Assembly (NCBI GenBank): GCA_025174535.1
Contig: JALBUN010000010.1
Location: 930,001 to 994,000, forward strand
Origin: Cantharellus purpuraceus
Lineage: Eukaryota > Basidiomycota > Agaricomycetes > Cantharellales > Hydnaceae
Length of the DNA stretch: 64,000 bases
Direction: 5' to 3'
In this document: positions 1 to 11,090 of the stretch, one piece after another
Layout: each line of letters begins with the position of its first letter
Numbering within the stretch: position 1 is the first letter of the stretch
Made by a program: the position numbers and the translations under genes
The notes under the pieces: model-generated
What the model saw: the letters and a program-made list of their open reading frames with translations, nothing else
Told to the model about the DNA's origin: nothing
Database searches by the model: none

Positions 1-1399
1 GGCTCATAATAAAGCCTCGGGAGGTGTGGCATTTGCAAAGGTAGATTTAGCCACAGGATTAGGGGGCCAGATAGCTGGTCAGTGGAGCGTTAGAGCGACT
101 CCAACATTTCTGTTCTTTTTGGATGGCAAAAAGGCGCGTATCGTTGCTTGCGACCAACATGTAGAGCTAATCTCTGTGTATAGGTACACGAAGTAAAAGG
201 TGCGGATGCTGGTGAACTACGCACACAAGTCGATCTTCTCATCTTCCAAGCATACCCCCGTGAGCTGTTTATCAACTGCCTAGAAGGCTGTATCTGACTT
301 GTCCTCACCATAGTACATCCACATGCCTCCAAGTCATTTCCGGCTATTCGAGGGATCTCTCTTCAGCCTATCCTCTTTTCGCAAGTCCCAGCTTGGGATG
401 CAGCTCTTGGCAAACTCCACTCTTTCATTGACGCATGCGCATGCAAGACGGAGCTTGATGAATCCAACGTCAAAGGCATCCTTTCAGGGAAAGTTGTACC
501 CTTTCTCCGAGTCCGTTTTCCAGCGCCAGGACAGTCGTCCAGTGCCAATATGTCACCCCCACAAGTAGACCTGCTGTCCCAGTGGAAGTCGGCAACTGTT
601 GCGCTGTCCAAAGCGTTACCGCCACCTGAAATGTTCCCTCTGGTGGACTTTTGGCGCCTCGGACTTCTTGATGTCAATGTCTCCTCATGGGTGGCAGCGG
701 CAGGAGTCGATGGAGCAACGGATGTTACCGACATGCTTTTAAACATGGCTATAAACGTGCTGGAGACCACTTTGCCCAGTTCTCGTAATCTCATCTTGAC
801 GACGTTGCGGTTACTCGCCAACGGATTCGCGAACCAGTCTCTCGCGCGACATCTTCTTGACCCTGCGTTGAAACCCTCTTGTTTGGGGCATTCGTCTCGG
901 CAGAACGTGACCGACTTTCTTGTTCCGACACTGCTCCACGCCGATGCGCCAGTTCGCACTGCGGCGGCCAGCTTGGCTTTCAACATGGCAGCCCATTATC
1001 AGCGTCCCCTGGTTGCGGCGCAACGAAGCGGAAAGAGAGGCGGCGACCCTGTGGCCGATAACGAAGCAGAGGGTCAGGGCGACTGGGAGGTCGAGATTGT
1101 CAGCGCTGTGGTGGAAGCACTTGCGAGGGAGAAGCAGAATGAGGATGTTGGTGAGTGTGCGCGTTACTTTGCATGATCACAAAAGTGGCTAATTCATTAC
1201 AGTGCACCGTCTCGCGGCGTCGTTGGCACTGTTCCTGCACCTTTCGCCCTACTGGACCCAGTTATCCTCTTTTGTGGAAGTATTACGGGTAAAAGATACG
1301 CTGAGTTCGAAGCTGCAGCCAGGTGGTTGTGGCGAGCGGGGTGTTCAGAAAAAGGAGGTGCAGATCCTGTTGCGGGACGTGATTGCAATGTGTTCATAG
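1..1399 (+). CDS. Thioredoxin-PUL domain protein (PPPDE/DeSI-Trx-PUL type), 5' partial
   Basis: Seen: exons 1-133, 184-259, 314-1150 and 1203-1399. The first two encode the C-terminal half of a thioredoxin fold (VRATPTFLFF then KGADAGELRTQVDLL). The rest reads as a PUL (PLAP/Ufd3/Lub1) armadillo-like helical domain (FPLVDFWRLGLLDVNVSSW, then a helix series). Known: fungal proteins of this layout usually begin with a PPPDE/DeSI isopeptidase domain before thioredoxin and PUL; PUL domains bind Cdc48/p97. Inferred: a ubiquitin/SUMO-linked factor acting with Cdc48 in the cytosol. The catalytic PPPDE part, if present, lies left of the window. The first intron (134-183) has a GC donor; the alternative GT donor three bases on also keeps frame but loses the thioredoxin-like VHEVKGAD stretch. 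The last two introns are GT..AG. Confidence 0.8.
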
Positions 1400-2426
1400 C
1401 AGGTGGTTGTACCTATATTTATATTAACTCTATTCACTGGAGCTATACCGTATCGAGTCGGTCAACGGGAGAACATGGGATTTGGCGCTCAAGGTAGCGT
1501 GGCGGGTACTTGAGTGAATTGACGCAAGGTTGATCGTGGTCTGAAACGCGTTTGAAGACGTTTCGGTTGCGCCCTGTCCTGTACGGATTGGGAGATGCTC
1601 GCTTGGGTAGAACTGTATGTCAATTTGGACGCGCATGCGCTTGACTGTTTAATTTCTCGACGTTTGACATGAATGCTGTATATAAACCGACCGGCGGGGC
1701 TAGTACGTGTTGGCGCCCTCTTCGGTATGCGGCCTCTTTGCATGCGCTGCAGGGACGGGGGCGGGTAGGGGCTGCACTCTGACTGGAATGTGGACGTGCA
1801 GCCAGCCACATGTCTAGGTACGATGAGAACTGCGAGTGGTACGTATGAGCTGCCTGTTGCTTGATCGCATCACAGAAATTCTTCGCGTATCTATGTTGAA
1901 GAATCGCCGGTTTGGCACCTTCCGTGCTGCATATATAGTGTTCTGGTAGCGCGCGAGGATACAGCGGCGGCGCAGAGGTGACCGTCGCCGTGTTGTGCCA
2001 TGAGCGTTGTTTTTGCATGACCGGGCATGGCGGTCGGCGGCAGGAGTCACGGGAACGCCGGCTGAGCAAGGCAGTCGTTGGGCTTTTCTTGCGGGTGACA
2101 GAAGTAAAGAGGTTACGTGCTGCTGCGATGAGTAAAGGAAGAGGCAGAGAGAGAGAGCTGCCAGGCAGCCGAGCAAAGCTAGTCTGACATGTGGTCGCGG
2201 CGAGAACTGCTACCGCCCCCATCAACCGCCTCCTCGTCGTGTACTACGCTCGTTTTCTCCTGTTGTTACCATAAACACATTAGCTTTAACTAGAACCGCT
2301 CGCTGGCAGCGGGACGCAGTGCTGGCTCGGGAGTGTATGAATTGAGGATACAGCACCCGTGGCTCCGCAAACTCCCACATTCGCCTACATCACCGATCTC
2401 ATATCCCTCCTCCTTGCCTCTCTGCC
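1400..2426. other. Intergenic, no gene recognised
   Basis: Long open frames exist on the minus strand (for example 1620-2225), but their translation is Arg/Ser/Pro-rich, without domain-like pattern or splice continuity. I take the stretch as the 3' flank of the PUL gene and the promoter of the membrane protein gene that follows. Confidence 0.5.
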
Positions 2427-3861
2427 ATGGCCACCCGTCCAGACTCTGGCAGTCCATGGCCACGCTCCACTCCACAGTCTCCTCCCTCGAATCGAAAACG
2501 CAAGTGGGGGCCGTCCACAGATCAGCCCCCACGCAAATTGCACCAAGTTCGTCAGGCGTTTCCAGGCAGCGTGACCAACAACAGTGCGTCCTTTCTCTTC
2601 CCCCCGCTGTCCTTCATTGTCCTCATAATACAAAGGCTGTGGGCTCGTCTCGAACGATGTCATATCGTGTTATCCGACCGCAGCCGCACATGTCGTGCAG
2701 AACATCGACACGCGGTTTGTTTGTGAGTGGCATCGCAGCCGGCATCCTGCTCTTCCTGATCGTAGTTTCGTCCATCCATCCATCCAGGGAATACGGAACT
2801 GCCCCAGTTTTCTCAGACCAACCTTGTCGACGTCTATCTTTTTCACGGCGACTCGGACGATCTCGTCGGCTTTTGGCCGCGCAACGACTACCACTTTGGC
2901 CACCTCGCCGTAACACCAAACGACACGTGGTGGGGCGCAAAGGGCTTAGACTTTGTTCCCGGCCAAAACTCCACCCAGACGTTCTTCTTCGTATTGGTCG
3001 CCAATGGGACCAATTCGCATAGCCAGCCGTCGCAATCAACCTTCACCGCTACACGTGACTATCTTTCCTCTTCTCTCTTTCACAATTAATCTCACTTTTG
3101 GAACCTTCGTTTTAGAAACGGACTTTCCAAATTCCGTGTTGAGCTCCATGTCTGCGTCCCTCGCGTCTGCCTCCTCCGCCGCGTCTCTCGCCTCTGCCGC
3201 GAGCAGATCGGCGGTGGCTGCTTCCTCCTCGGCCTCTTCATCAAGGAGCTCGCCCTCGGTGGGTGGGGGCGCGCTGCAAAACAACTCCAACTCGTCGAAT
3301 AATTTTCCTCACTGGGCGATTGCACTGTTAGCCGTCTTCGGCTTTCTCGCTTTCGTGTCGATTCTCTTCGTTTTCTGGCTGTTAATCCGGAATCTTCGCT
3401 CTCGCAAGAAGACCAGTGTGTTAGCTCGTCGCAACTCCATTGGCTCGGAGTCTCCCATGATGGCAAACGTAGATGCTCATTCGCCCACACATGCCGCGCC
3501 AGGAAGCAGCAGCGCTCATGGAGAACCGCAGTCGATGGAGAGCGGCCTCGGGCCCTTACCCGCCATCAGCGCGCGACACAATGTGGTCTCGTCTGATGGT
3601 GCGTCGACGGTCTCCCGTGCCGACTCGGCAGGAGGTCCAATTTCTGCTACGGATGCTGCTGCGATGGCCGCAGCATTCCGGAACGTGATGCGCAAGCCAG
3701 ACTTTGCGGATCGTCCGATGGAAGAAGGCGAGGGCCCCGAGAGGGAGGCAGATGTCCTCAACCGGGAACTGGCCGAGGAAGGTCGAGACATACGGAGCGT
3801 GAGCTCCTCACGCGGCTACCTGGTCGAAACGCTCAGCGAATCGGGCGATACAGTACATTGA
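2427..3861 (+). CDS. Single-pass membrane protein, Ser-rich stalk, unknown function
   Basis: Four exons (2427-2583, 2636-2722, 2788-3054, 3116-3861) join to 418 codons. An extracellular-looking domain (NTELPQFSQTNLVDVYLFHG, with several N-x-T/S sites) is followed by an Ala/Ser stalk, a hydrophobic segment near 3316-3395 (WAIALLAVFGFLAFVSILFVFWLLI) and a basic stop-transfer run, then an acidic/Ser-rich cytoplasmic tail ending in ESGDTVH. This is the layout of the Ser-rich type I membrane proteins common in Agaricomycetes, often near wall or stress sensing; that role is inference only. The ATG at 2427 gives no signal peptide, so a 5' exon may be missing. I do not recognise a named family. Confidence 0.6.
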
Positions 3862-4907
3862 GAGAATATACTCCTCCATGTATACAGGATGCGCACCCAT
3901 TTGTTCGTCGTGCGTTTTTCTTTCTCTTGATGTCTTACCTTCATTCTGTTGTCCTTTGTCTTTGGGTTACATTAGGCTTGATTTCATTCCGAATAACTAG
4001 CAAGTTGCATGCATTTGTACCCTCCCCCACCCTCCCATCCCGACCGCCAGACCAGCTCCTCGATTACCATGCTATCCGTCTTACCCTCTCTGAGCTTACC
4101 ACCACCACCCTTGCCCCTTCCCGTTGTGACTATACCATCCCTGGCAGGTTTGCGATCCCAAACCGTGCTACCCTCCATCCTCCTTTACCCCCCCCCCCCT
4201 TCTTTTCCACCCAGGTACATTTTATCCTTCGCGGCTGGGGATTGATACTGTCGGTAGGAGTTGCATATCAGTTTTCGCCATTGGACGCTTTTTTCTTTTT
4301 CGCCTTTACATCTGTCTGTGCTGTAAGTGGCACTTTTTTTTTTTTTTTTTTTTTTTTTACATTTTTACGGTCAACTCTATACAGTCAACTCTATATTTTT
4401 CTTATAACCTCCTTTGTGTCTTTCAGACTTTGTTCTCCCCTTTACCCCCCTTTTTGCCTTCATATAACAACAATCAATGTCTTTCACTGGTCACCTTTTT
4501 CTGCGCAGCGTCTTGTACCCATCCCCTTCATTCGTTCAGATCCTGTTACACGCATGGGGATGTCGAAACGAACAGCGCAAACGTCATCATCCCCATGAAA
4601 CCACAACGCCCTCTTACGCATTATAGGTACATTTAAAAAAATGTGATCAGTTACAAGCGTTTTGGACTTGCTTCTACGTGGTCATTATGCCCTTGCATAC
4701 AGTGTATGTGGTGAGAGGTGGGTGGACGATAAAGGGGAAGAAACAAGAGAAAGCCAAGAAATGAAAAACAGAAGTGATCTTGACCTAAACCAATCTAGGT
4801 GTGTGCGTGTGAGCTCAGGGCTTCGTGCGGCGTCTTAGCAACAAGCACGGCGCGAAAGGAGCCCGAAGATGCGAATGCAAAGTTGCGAGAATCGAGAAAT
4901 GGACCCA
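3862..4907. other. Intergenic with homopolymer tracts
   Basis: This is the convergent 3' region between the membrane protein (+) and the mitochondrial carrier (-). It is very C/T-rich on the plus strand from about 3900 to 4500, with a poly-C run near 4189-4198 and a poly-T run near 4337-4359. Open frames here translate to low-complexity Pro/Ser/Phe and are not believable genes. Confidence 0.6.
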
Positions 4908-6149
4908 TCAATCATCGACATTGACAATATCCGAGGAGGATAAATGCCGCATAAGCATCTCGTAACTAGCCAGTCAAAGTGTCAGCATTTCATACCATCA
5001 GAAAATGACTCGACGACTAAACGTACGTTAACATGGTCACAGCGCTGTTCGGCACGGTCCGAAAGAGGTTGATGGATAACCCCTTGTATAGGCCCCGCCA
5101 GCCCTCCTCCTGCACGATCCGCCGCGCCGCGTGTACGAGTCCCTTGTATTTCTTTGGCTCTTTCGATGGCGATGTCGCCGTGACAACGTCGCCGGCCCCT
5201 ACGACGCCTATGCCGTTGCCTGGAAGAAACCGCCGCTGTATTTGCAAACGCGTGCGCACGACCTCGTGGGGATATGTCGCGACGGAGGCTGTCATTTTGG
5301 AGACGGCGGAGCATAGCAGAATGGTGCTGGTCGATAGGGGTGCTGTAGAAGTGGATTCTGACACAATATAATGAGAGACATGGATGCGTTTGGGGGCGGG
5401 GAGGAGAGACTCACGGGACCATGCACGGAGCTGCTCGTAGAGCGGGAATTGCACGGCGACGTGTGCGATGCCGAGGAGACTTGGGATAAGACCACGGTAG
5501 AATGCGCGAAGTCCCTCGGAACGGTATATGGTCATGAAGGCATCGAGGGTATGGCGGTATCTGCTTTCGGTCGGCGGCTGGGTCTGAATGCCGCGGATGA
5601 GCTTGGTGAGAGCATGCGAGAGCAAGGCTAGAAAAAGCAAACCATGAAACGGGTCTTTATGACCCATAAGGGGTTTGTGCATATGGTGCTGCATGCACCG
5701 GCGGTCATCGCGGAGAGGATGTGGAGCGACCACGGGTGATCGCGGATGGTGGGCTGATATCCCTTGGGGTGGGCGGCGGGGTAGATGCTGCGACGGGGCT
5801 GCGTGCTGCCGAGGGGTGTCTCGCCAAACCTGGTCTTTATTCCGTCGTACACTGCAAAATAAATGGCCCATGTGGGGAGGTAGCCGAGCAACGTCGGTCC
5901 CAGACCACGGTAGAGGCCGCGGATGCCGTCGTGCCTGATGATGGTCTTCAACGTAGCTGGGACATGTGCTCAGCGAGGGAACGTTGCGGGGCGGGACGCG
6001 GAGGACGCACCAAAGACGCCGAGATAGCCTGCCTGGCCCCGGGCCACGGTCTGGGCCTGCAGTTTGGTCTTGATCACGTCGAGGGGACACGTCGCGACGC
6101 TGGCGACGAGACCGCCGCCAGCCCCTGCAAAGGCGAAGAGGGAGGCCAT
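4908..6149 (-). CDS. Mitochondrial carrier, NAD+/FAD/pyrimidine-nucleotide clade (SLC25)
   Basis: Five exons (6149-6011, 5956-5643, 5583-5415, 5357-5027, 4965-4908) give 336 codons, a normal carrier length. Three mitochondrial-carrier repeats are visible, each with a P-x-D/E-x-x-(K/R)-x-(K/R) signature: CPLDVIKTKLQAQ, NPLWVIKTRFM and YPHEVVRTRLQ. Helix-2/4/6 motifs such as GLYRGLGPTLLG and GLYKGLSINLFR follow. The W in the second signature (NPLWVIKTR) and GIAHVAVQFPLYEQLR are typical of the yeast Yia6/Flx1/Rim2 branch, which moves NAD+, FAD/folate or pyrimidine nucleotides over the inner membrane; the exact substrate is not decided. The last exon is short (TYEMLMRH...), reached through a 61-bp intron with a clear CTGAC branch site. 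It is divergent from CET1 across about 640 bp. Confidence 0.88.
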
Positions 6150-6785
6150 TTCAGCGGGAAGGCCTGTTATGCGACAGAGTGTGCGTTACCGGCTGAAATA
6201 GACGCGTTGAGAACAGGGATGGGGAAACGGGTAAAACCTTGGAGAACCTATCATACTGTTGACGTTCCATTGGGAACCTGGCATGCCTCACTCCCCGCAA
6301 CGGGGGGCCAATGCTCACCGTAGCGGAATGGTGGTGCGAATGAGACACAAAGATGTCAGACCATATCCGCTTATCTAACCGCAAACTCATCACTCCGACC
6401 CCCCATCCTCTCCTCCCTCTTCCTCTACTCTGCTTTACACCCCACCATTCTTTTTCGCCCCGGTCTGGACACTGTCCGTGTCGGCGTGCCGCACACGCAT
6501 CAAACCTAGACACCAGCTGGCACTTCATGTTGGCGCTCTCACAAAGAACCCTGCGCCTAGCACGCCATTAGCTCCCCTGTCTTCTCACGGACGGCGACAC
6601 TGTTTACACGGCATCGCACACAATCTCATGTGGTGGGTTGAGGTGTCTTCTGTGCGACTGGGGAACACGTAGTGTACACGCCTTTCCCGAGATCTACATC
6701 GCCGTGACCTGTACATAGATAGCCTCAAAGACGCGTTGTTTGCTGCGCCCACAACCACCCTGCGACACAAGCACCCCTGCTCACC
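6150..6785. promoter_or_regulatory. Shared upstream region of carrier (-) and CET1 (+)
   Basis: The two genes start back to back with 636 bp between their ATGs. The stretch is C/T-rich near 6390-6470. I see no further gene and no certain TATA box. Confidence 0.4.
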
Positions 6786-8132
6786 ATGGGCCCCACTGTA
6801 GGTGAATTAATGTCCGAGCAATACATTAGCCACGAAGAGGACGACGAAGAAGAGGACGACGACGACGAGGAAGACGAGGACGACTTTGTTCCTCGCCGTC
6901 GTCGCGCTCCCACCCCCGACGAGCAGGAGCTGGCGTCTCCAAAACGGACGCGTTACTCGCCTTCTGCACAGAATGGGGCGCAACCCCCATCGTCTTCTCG
7001 ATCACACCAGTACGCGCCTGTCCCTGGGCCTTCCCATACCCATGCGCCTGCCCCAGCACGACCGCCACTGCCACCCGGCGGGAAGCCGCCCTTGGAGCAT
7101 TCCATCCTCAACGTCGAGCCCGTGGACGAGTTTATACGCGAAGTCGGCGACTTTGTCCATCGCCTCATCGCTAATCGCACTGAGCACGTAGAAGTCGAGG
7201 CCAAGATTGGCGTGCTCAGGGATGACTCTGGACAGCGTCTTCGGCTGCCCGTCGGTGCAGAAACTAGTATGTCACTCGATGCCGCCCTCATGGTCTCCGT
7301 CTCATCTCTGCGTCAGCCTTGGTTCCCGACATGCCTGGCATCAGATTCGAATCCAACATGTCTCAGGTGAGCGGCTCTCTCTCGCCGGCTTCTGGCACGC
7401 AAGGTCATCTTTTAAACAGGTACAACACCGCCACTACAACACTCTGCTCAATAATCTGGGGTCCGATCCTCCGCCTACGGAAGCCCCACGCACGCCACTC
7501 AAGTATAATCACACGCGACTCGTCGACCGGTTCTACCCCGCCCCGCAAGGCTCACGCGAGAAAATCCGCGTAACTGTCGATGAAAAGACCGGCAGAGTCG
7601 TACAATGCATACGCAAAGTGCGACTAGGAGACCTCAACGTGTACAGTCCCAAGCGGAATGCGGACTGGCGCATTAGCGTGAATTTGGAACTTCCTGGTGA
7701 GCGCTTTGCTATGAGTGCGATGCTTGCGTTCAGGAGTATATGGATTATAATGGGTTTAGCACAGCAGCCGGCGGGAAACCCGCTGTCTAATCGAAGAAAG
7801 GATCGCATGACGTATACTCACCAATACTGTAATATCGACCTAACACAGGTGCATCAAACCGTTAATCCCGGCAGTCCCGTACGTCCCGCCTCTCGACCTG
7901 TTGTTCACGTCCTTACCTGTTATCCGCGCAGCCGGCTTTACTCCATGAACTTGAGCTCGAGCTAAACGCGAATGCAATGCCTGCATTACTGCATTCCGCT
8001 ATTCGCCGCAACTCCTCCGACCCGTCTGTGTCACAAGAGCAGCGGGACGAATTTGACGAGATTATCAGGGTGTTTGTTAATAATGCTAGGATATTGGTGC
8101 GTAATGCGAGTAGCGCGTGGGAAGGACCCTGA
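6786..8132 (+). CDS. CET1: mRNA-capping enzyme subunit beta, RNA 5'-triphosphatase
   Basis: Five exons (6786-7266, 7317-7366, 7420-7696, 7760-7878, 7932-8132) give 375 codons. The N-terminus is a long Asp/Glu tract (about residues 15-38) and a Pro-rich region, followed by the Cet1-type triphosphate tunnel domain. The first metal-binding glutamates lie in EHVEVEAKIG; the later strands read IRVTVDEKTGRVVQCIRKVR and DWRISVNLELP, and the last glutamate strand reads HELELEL. Known: Cet1 family enzymes remove the gamma phosphate from nascent RNA polymerase II transcripts with Mg2+/Mn2+, before the guanylyltransferase Ceg1 acts, in the nucleus. This fold is the fungal/protozoan one and differs from the metazoan cysteine phosphatase. 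The start ATG sits in a CACCATGG context. The last two splice sites were chosen because only they keep frame into the final tunnel strand. Confidence 0.92.
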
Positions 8133-8417
8133 GGCTTAGAAGGTAAGTTTTGGTCTCCCGTCGTCCCCTTTGGCTGTTGGTCATGTGATGTTTAGCAGGG
8201 ATTTCTTGGAAGATGACCATTATCTTGAATGAAGCCAGCGAATGTAGCGTAGTATGTCGCGTTATGCACGGGTGCGTTGAAGCAATACGAGTCCTTCAAG
8301 TGTAAGAGTGCGGTCTAATGAGTCACCATTATCAAAGGTATTCTGTATGTGATATACTAGTCTAGGTGTCCACGGGGTCATGGCAGCGCCTGCGCTGTGC
8401 TGTTGGTTATAGACTAC

Positions 8418-9581
8418 CTAATGTGACACTTGACCGCCACCGAAAAAATCTCTAATGTCTTTCTGTTTCGGATCGTATGCTGTTGAACCGACACCTCCCT
8501 TTTGACGAGTCTTGGCCAATCAGTGGCTAGAAAAACTGAAGAGTGATGTTTTAGAGTGGGACTCACGATGCCATTCAGGTGGTTGCGTTGGTTTACGTGG
8601 GTTACTCGGACGACCAGGGGGGCGGACGTGTCTATCGTGGATGGCGCTGAGGTGGCGTGTTCGTCCTACATGTGCAAAAGCCGTGTCTCTTGATCTGCTA
8701 GAGGTTACGGGAGGCGGCAGCCCACCTTTAGGCCCACGGTGACTCTGGTCCAGGCGGTGTTTGCCAGCCCTCTATAGTCTATACCTTGCCCGTACTCATC
8801 TGCATCCTTCTCTACGAGTGCGGAAACAAGCTATTTCGCAGAACGGGATGGCAGGTCCTGATCGAGTGACGGAGAACACGTCCTTACCTCGCTGATGCAC
8901 AGGCCGTGGCTGACGATGGCCAGATGGACGGCACCCTCGGGCTTTCCGTAGCTGTCGGCTGAATAGATCCATGGCATGATGAGGTCGTCGAGCGCACGCG
9001 TGGCGCGGAGCGCCAGGTCGTTCAGAGACTCCCCCTCGGGAAACTTGTCGTCGCGTCCGTGGAGGACGGGGAATACCTTGCGTTGGACGTCGATTTGGGC
9101 GGAGGGGCTGTAGGTCCATGGCTCGCCCTCTGCGACGCCAAAGTGCTGCTCGCGGAGGTCCGGGGAGACGATGAGGGGGGGCTGGGGGGCGGGCTGGGCG
9201 GTGAGGATGGCGTGCGCGGTGGTGTGGGCACGGGTGAGGGGTGAGGCATAGATGGTGGTAAGCGGGGTGGTAGAGAAGCTGTCGCCGCAGGCTTTGGCTT
9301 GCTGGGTGGATGTGTGTGTGTGTGGTAAATCCGAGGACGCATGTACATTTGCTAGATGCGTACGTTCATCCCTATCAGAAAGACGCGTGAGATGACAGAA
9401 ATCAGTCAGCCCTGTTGCATACGTACCATGATTAGAGAGCGGTGCGTCTTTCCATCCTGCCCATACGGATCTCTGCATATCCATACCCCAGCGCTTCAGC
9501 GGCAAGAATTATGCAACAAAAGGGGCAGCGCACTATGTTATCCATCGACTCGCCATGTCGAACAAAGCTAATTGTGATCAT
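8418..9581 (-). CDS. Histidine phosphatase (phosphoglycerate-mutase-like)
   Basis: The model begins MITISFVRHGES, so the catalytic RHG motif is at residues 8-10. SVWAGWKDAPLSNH follows, then YASPLTRAHTTA, the second catalytic region REQHFGVAEGE and VSHGLCISE with the second catalytic His. The C-terminus RVTHVNQRNHL ... FFGGG is typical of fungal members of this branch. Exons: 9581-9534, 9472-9427, 9351-9347, 9301-8888, 8830-8726, 8665-8567 and 8510-8418, 269 codons. The 5-base exon is chosen because it restores ANQAKACGDSF; skipping it (one intron 9298-9426) is also in frame but loses the conserved NQ. A (GT)n run sits in the adjacent intron. The substrate cannot be told; family members hydrolyse varied small phosphoesters. 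Its ATG is 96 bp from the divergent NDUFAF6-like gene. Confidence 0.85.
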
Positions 9582-9677
9582 GATGCTAGTAGTCAAGTGT
9601 CCAACTGACCACGCTCACCCGGTTCCGGGACGCTCAGGACTTGGGGATCGGAGTACGCCAAAAGGTCCAGTTTCAAC
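9582..9677. promoter_or_regulatory. 96-bp bidirectional promoter interval
   Basis: Only 96 bp separate the start codons of the histidine phosphatase (-) and the NDUFAF6-like gene (+), so both promoters and both 5' leaders must fit or overlap here. Confidence 0.55.
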
Positions 9678-10866
9678 ATGCTGCTTCGGGTGCTACGCCG
9701 TCTACCACGTCGTACTGCACATCTTCACATCGCACGCCTTGCTACAACAATCAATTCTGGTGGCGTCGAAAATCCAGCGGCATATTGCAAGTCTTTGGTG
9801 CAGAAACACGACTATGAATCATACCTGTGCTCGTATTTTTATCCGCGCTTGTCGCAGCCAGGCTATTTTGCCCTAAAGGCTTTTTTTGTCAGTGTTAGCC
9901 CCTGTTATATGTTGCCAACCACGTTTGACGCGTGCGGTGCAGCTCGAATTGGCAATGGTTCAGGAAAATGTGTCTAATCTCGTCATGGGCAAGATGAGAT
10001 ATCAGTTTTGGAGAGATGCCATAGCCGGCATCGCTGAGGTGCGCAAGGTCAGAATAAGCCTGATTGTTTGCTCATGTCTGCTTTCCGTAGAATAGACCTC
10101 CGCGACACCCGATTGCGCTCGCGTTGCATGAAGCGACCAAGTCGGCAAACCTGCAACGCTACCACTTGAAGCGGATAATTGATGCACGCGTAGGTTGTCT
10201 GCCTTCTGATACATACCGAGGAATGAATGCGCCTCTCTCTTCCAGGAAGATGAGCTCAGTAACCCCTCGCATAGAACATTAGAGTCCCTGGCTTCGCACG
10301 CGGAATCCACATACTCCACTCTCCACTATCTACTTCTCTCTCTTCTTAACCTACCTGACACGTCTGGGACACTGTCTCATGCCGCATCACATCTCGGGGT
10401 GGCACAGTGCCTCACAGTGCTCCTTCGCGCGTTGCCGTACCACGCATCTCGCGGCCACCTCGTGATTCCTGCCGACGTAGCGGCAAAACATGGTCTGAGA
10501 CAAGAAGAGATATTCAGAAGTATTAGGACGAAACATCGTGGCGGTGGCGTCCCCGTGAAAGGGCTCGAAGATGCGGTGTTTGAGTTTGCGGTGGCGGCGA
10601 ACGACCAGTTGCTGACGGCACGCTCCATGTTTGAAAAGCAGAATACAAAGATCCCGAGACAGGCGATGCCGATTTTTCTGAGTGGAGTATGTGATATTCT
10701 ATGTGGTATATTTACAGTTTTTCTGACAATAATCTAGATGTCTGTGGCGGGGTATCTGTCTCGGCTAGAAAAGGCTGACTTTGACGCATTGCATCCCACT
10801 CTGCAGCTGAGAGATTGGAGGTTAGCGTGGCGGATATGGAGAGGCTATTACAAGCAGATGTTTTGA
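9678..10866 (+). CDS. Mitochondrial complex I assembly factor, NDUFAF6-like (squalene/phytoene synthase fold)
   Basis: Five exons (9678-9887, 9943-10038, 10091-10189, 10246-10686, 10738-10866) give 324 codons. The N-terminus (MLLRVLRRLPRRTAHLHIARLA) is Arg-rich without acids, as in a mitochondrial presequence. Then comes a trans-isoprenyl-diphosphate-synthase-like helical fold: CKSLVQKHDYESYLCSYFYP, YFALKAF, GKMRYQFWRDAI, HLGVAQCLTVLLRALPYH. The two DxxxD metal sites of real phytoene/squalene synthases are not seen, as in NDUFAF6. Known: NDUFAF6 is needed for assembly of the complex I membrane arm. The product is likely matrix-facing in the inner membrane. Confidence 0.85.
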
Positions 10867-11090
10867 TGTAGAAAGAAATACAAAAAAGCAGACATTGTTG
10901 TTGTATTCTCCGGCTGTGGGAGGCGAGACAGCAGAGTCCACAGTTTACATAAATTGACAGACGCGCACAGGGAACCCCGCACACATATGGTTCCCGCGTA
11001 CATACGCGCTTCGGATCGTCCTTCCACCACCCATCATCCTGCCTATTTCTTGTTCTGACGTTCATCGAGAGGCACTCTAATACGTCGAGC

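Noticed and set aside
1620..2225. 201-codon minus-strand ORF
   Set aside because: Arg/Ser/Pro-rich translation without domain pattern, overlapping another long frame in the same place; more likely GC-driven open frame in a promoter.
4009..4598. Pro/Phe-rich ORFs downstream of the membrane protein
   Set aside because: Low-complexity C/T tract, no coding pattern; taken as 3' flank.
5371..6323. Plus-strand ORFs (86 and 200 codons)
   Set aside because: Antisense shadows of the mitochondrial carrier exons.
8512..8742. 76-codon plus-strand ORF
   Set aside because: Lies antisense over the last exons of the histidine phosphatase and has no ATG start.
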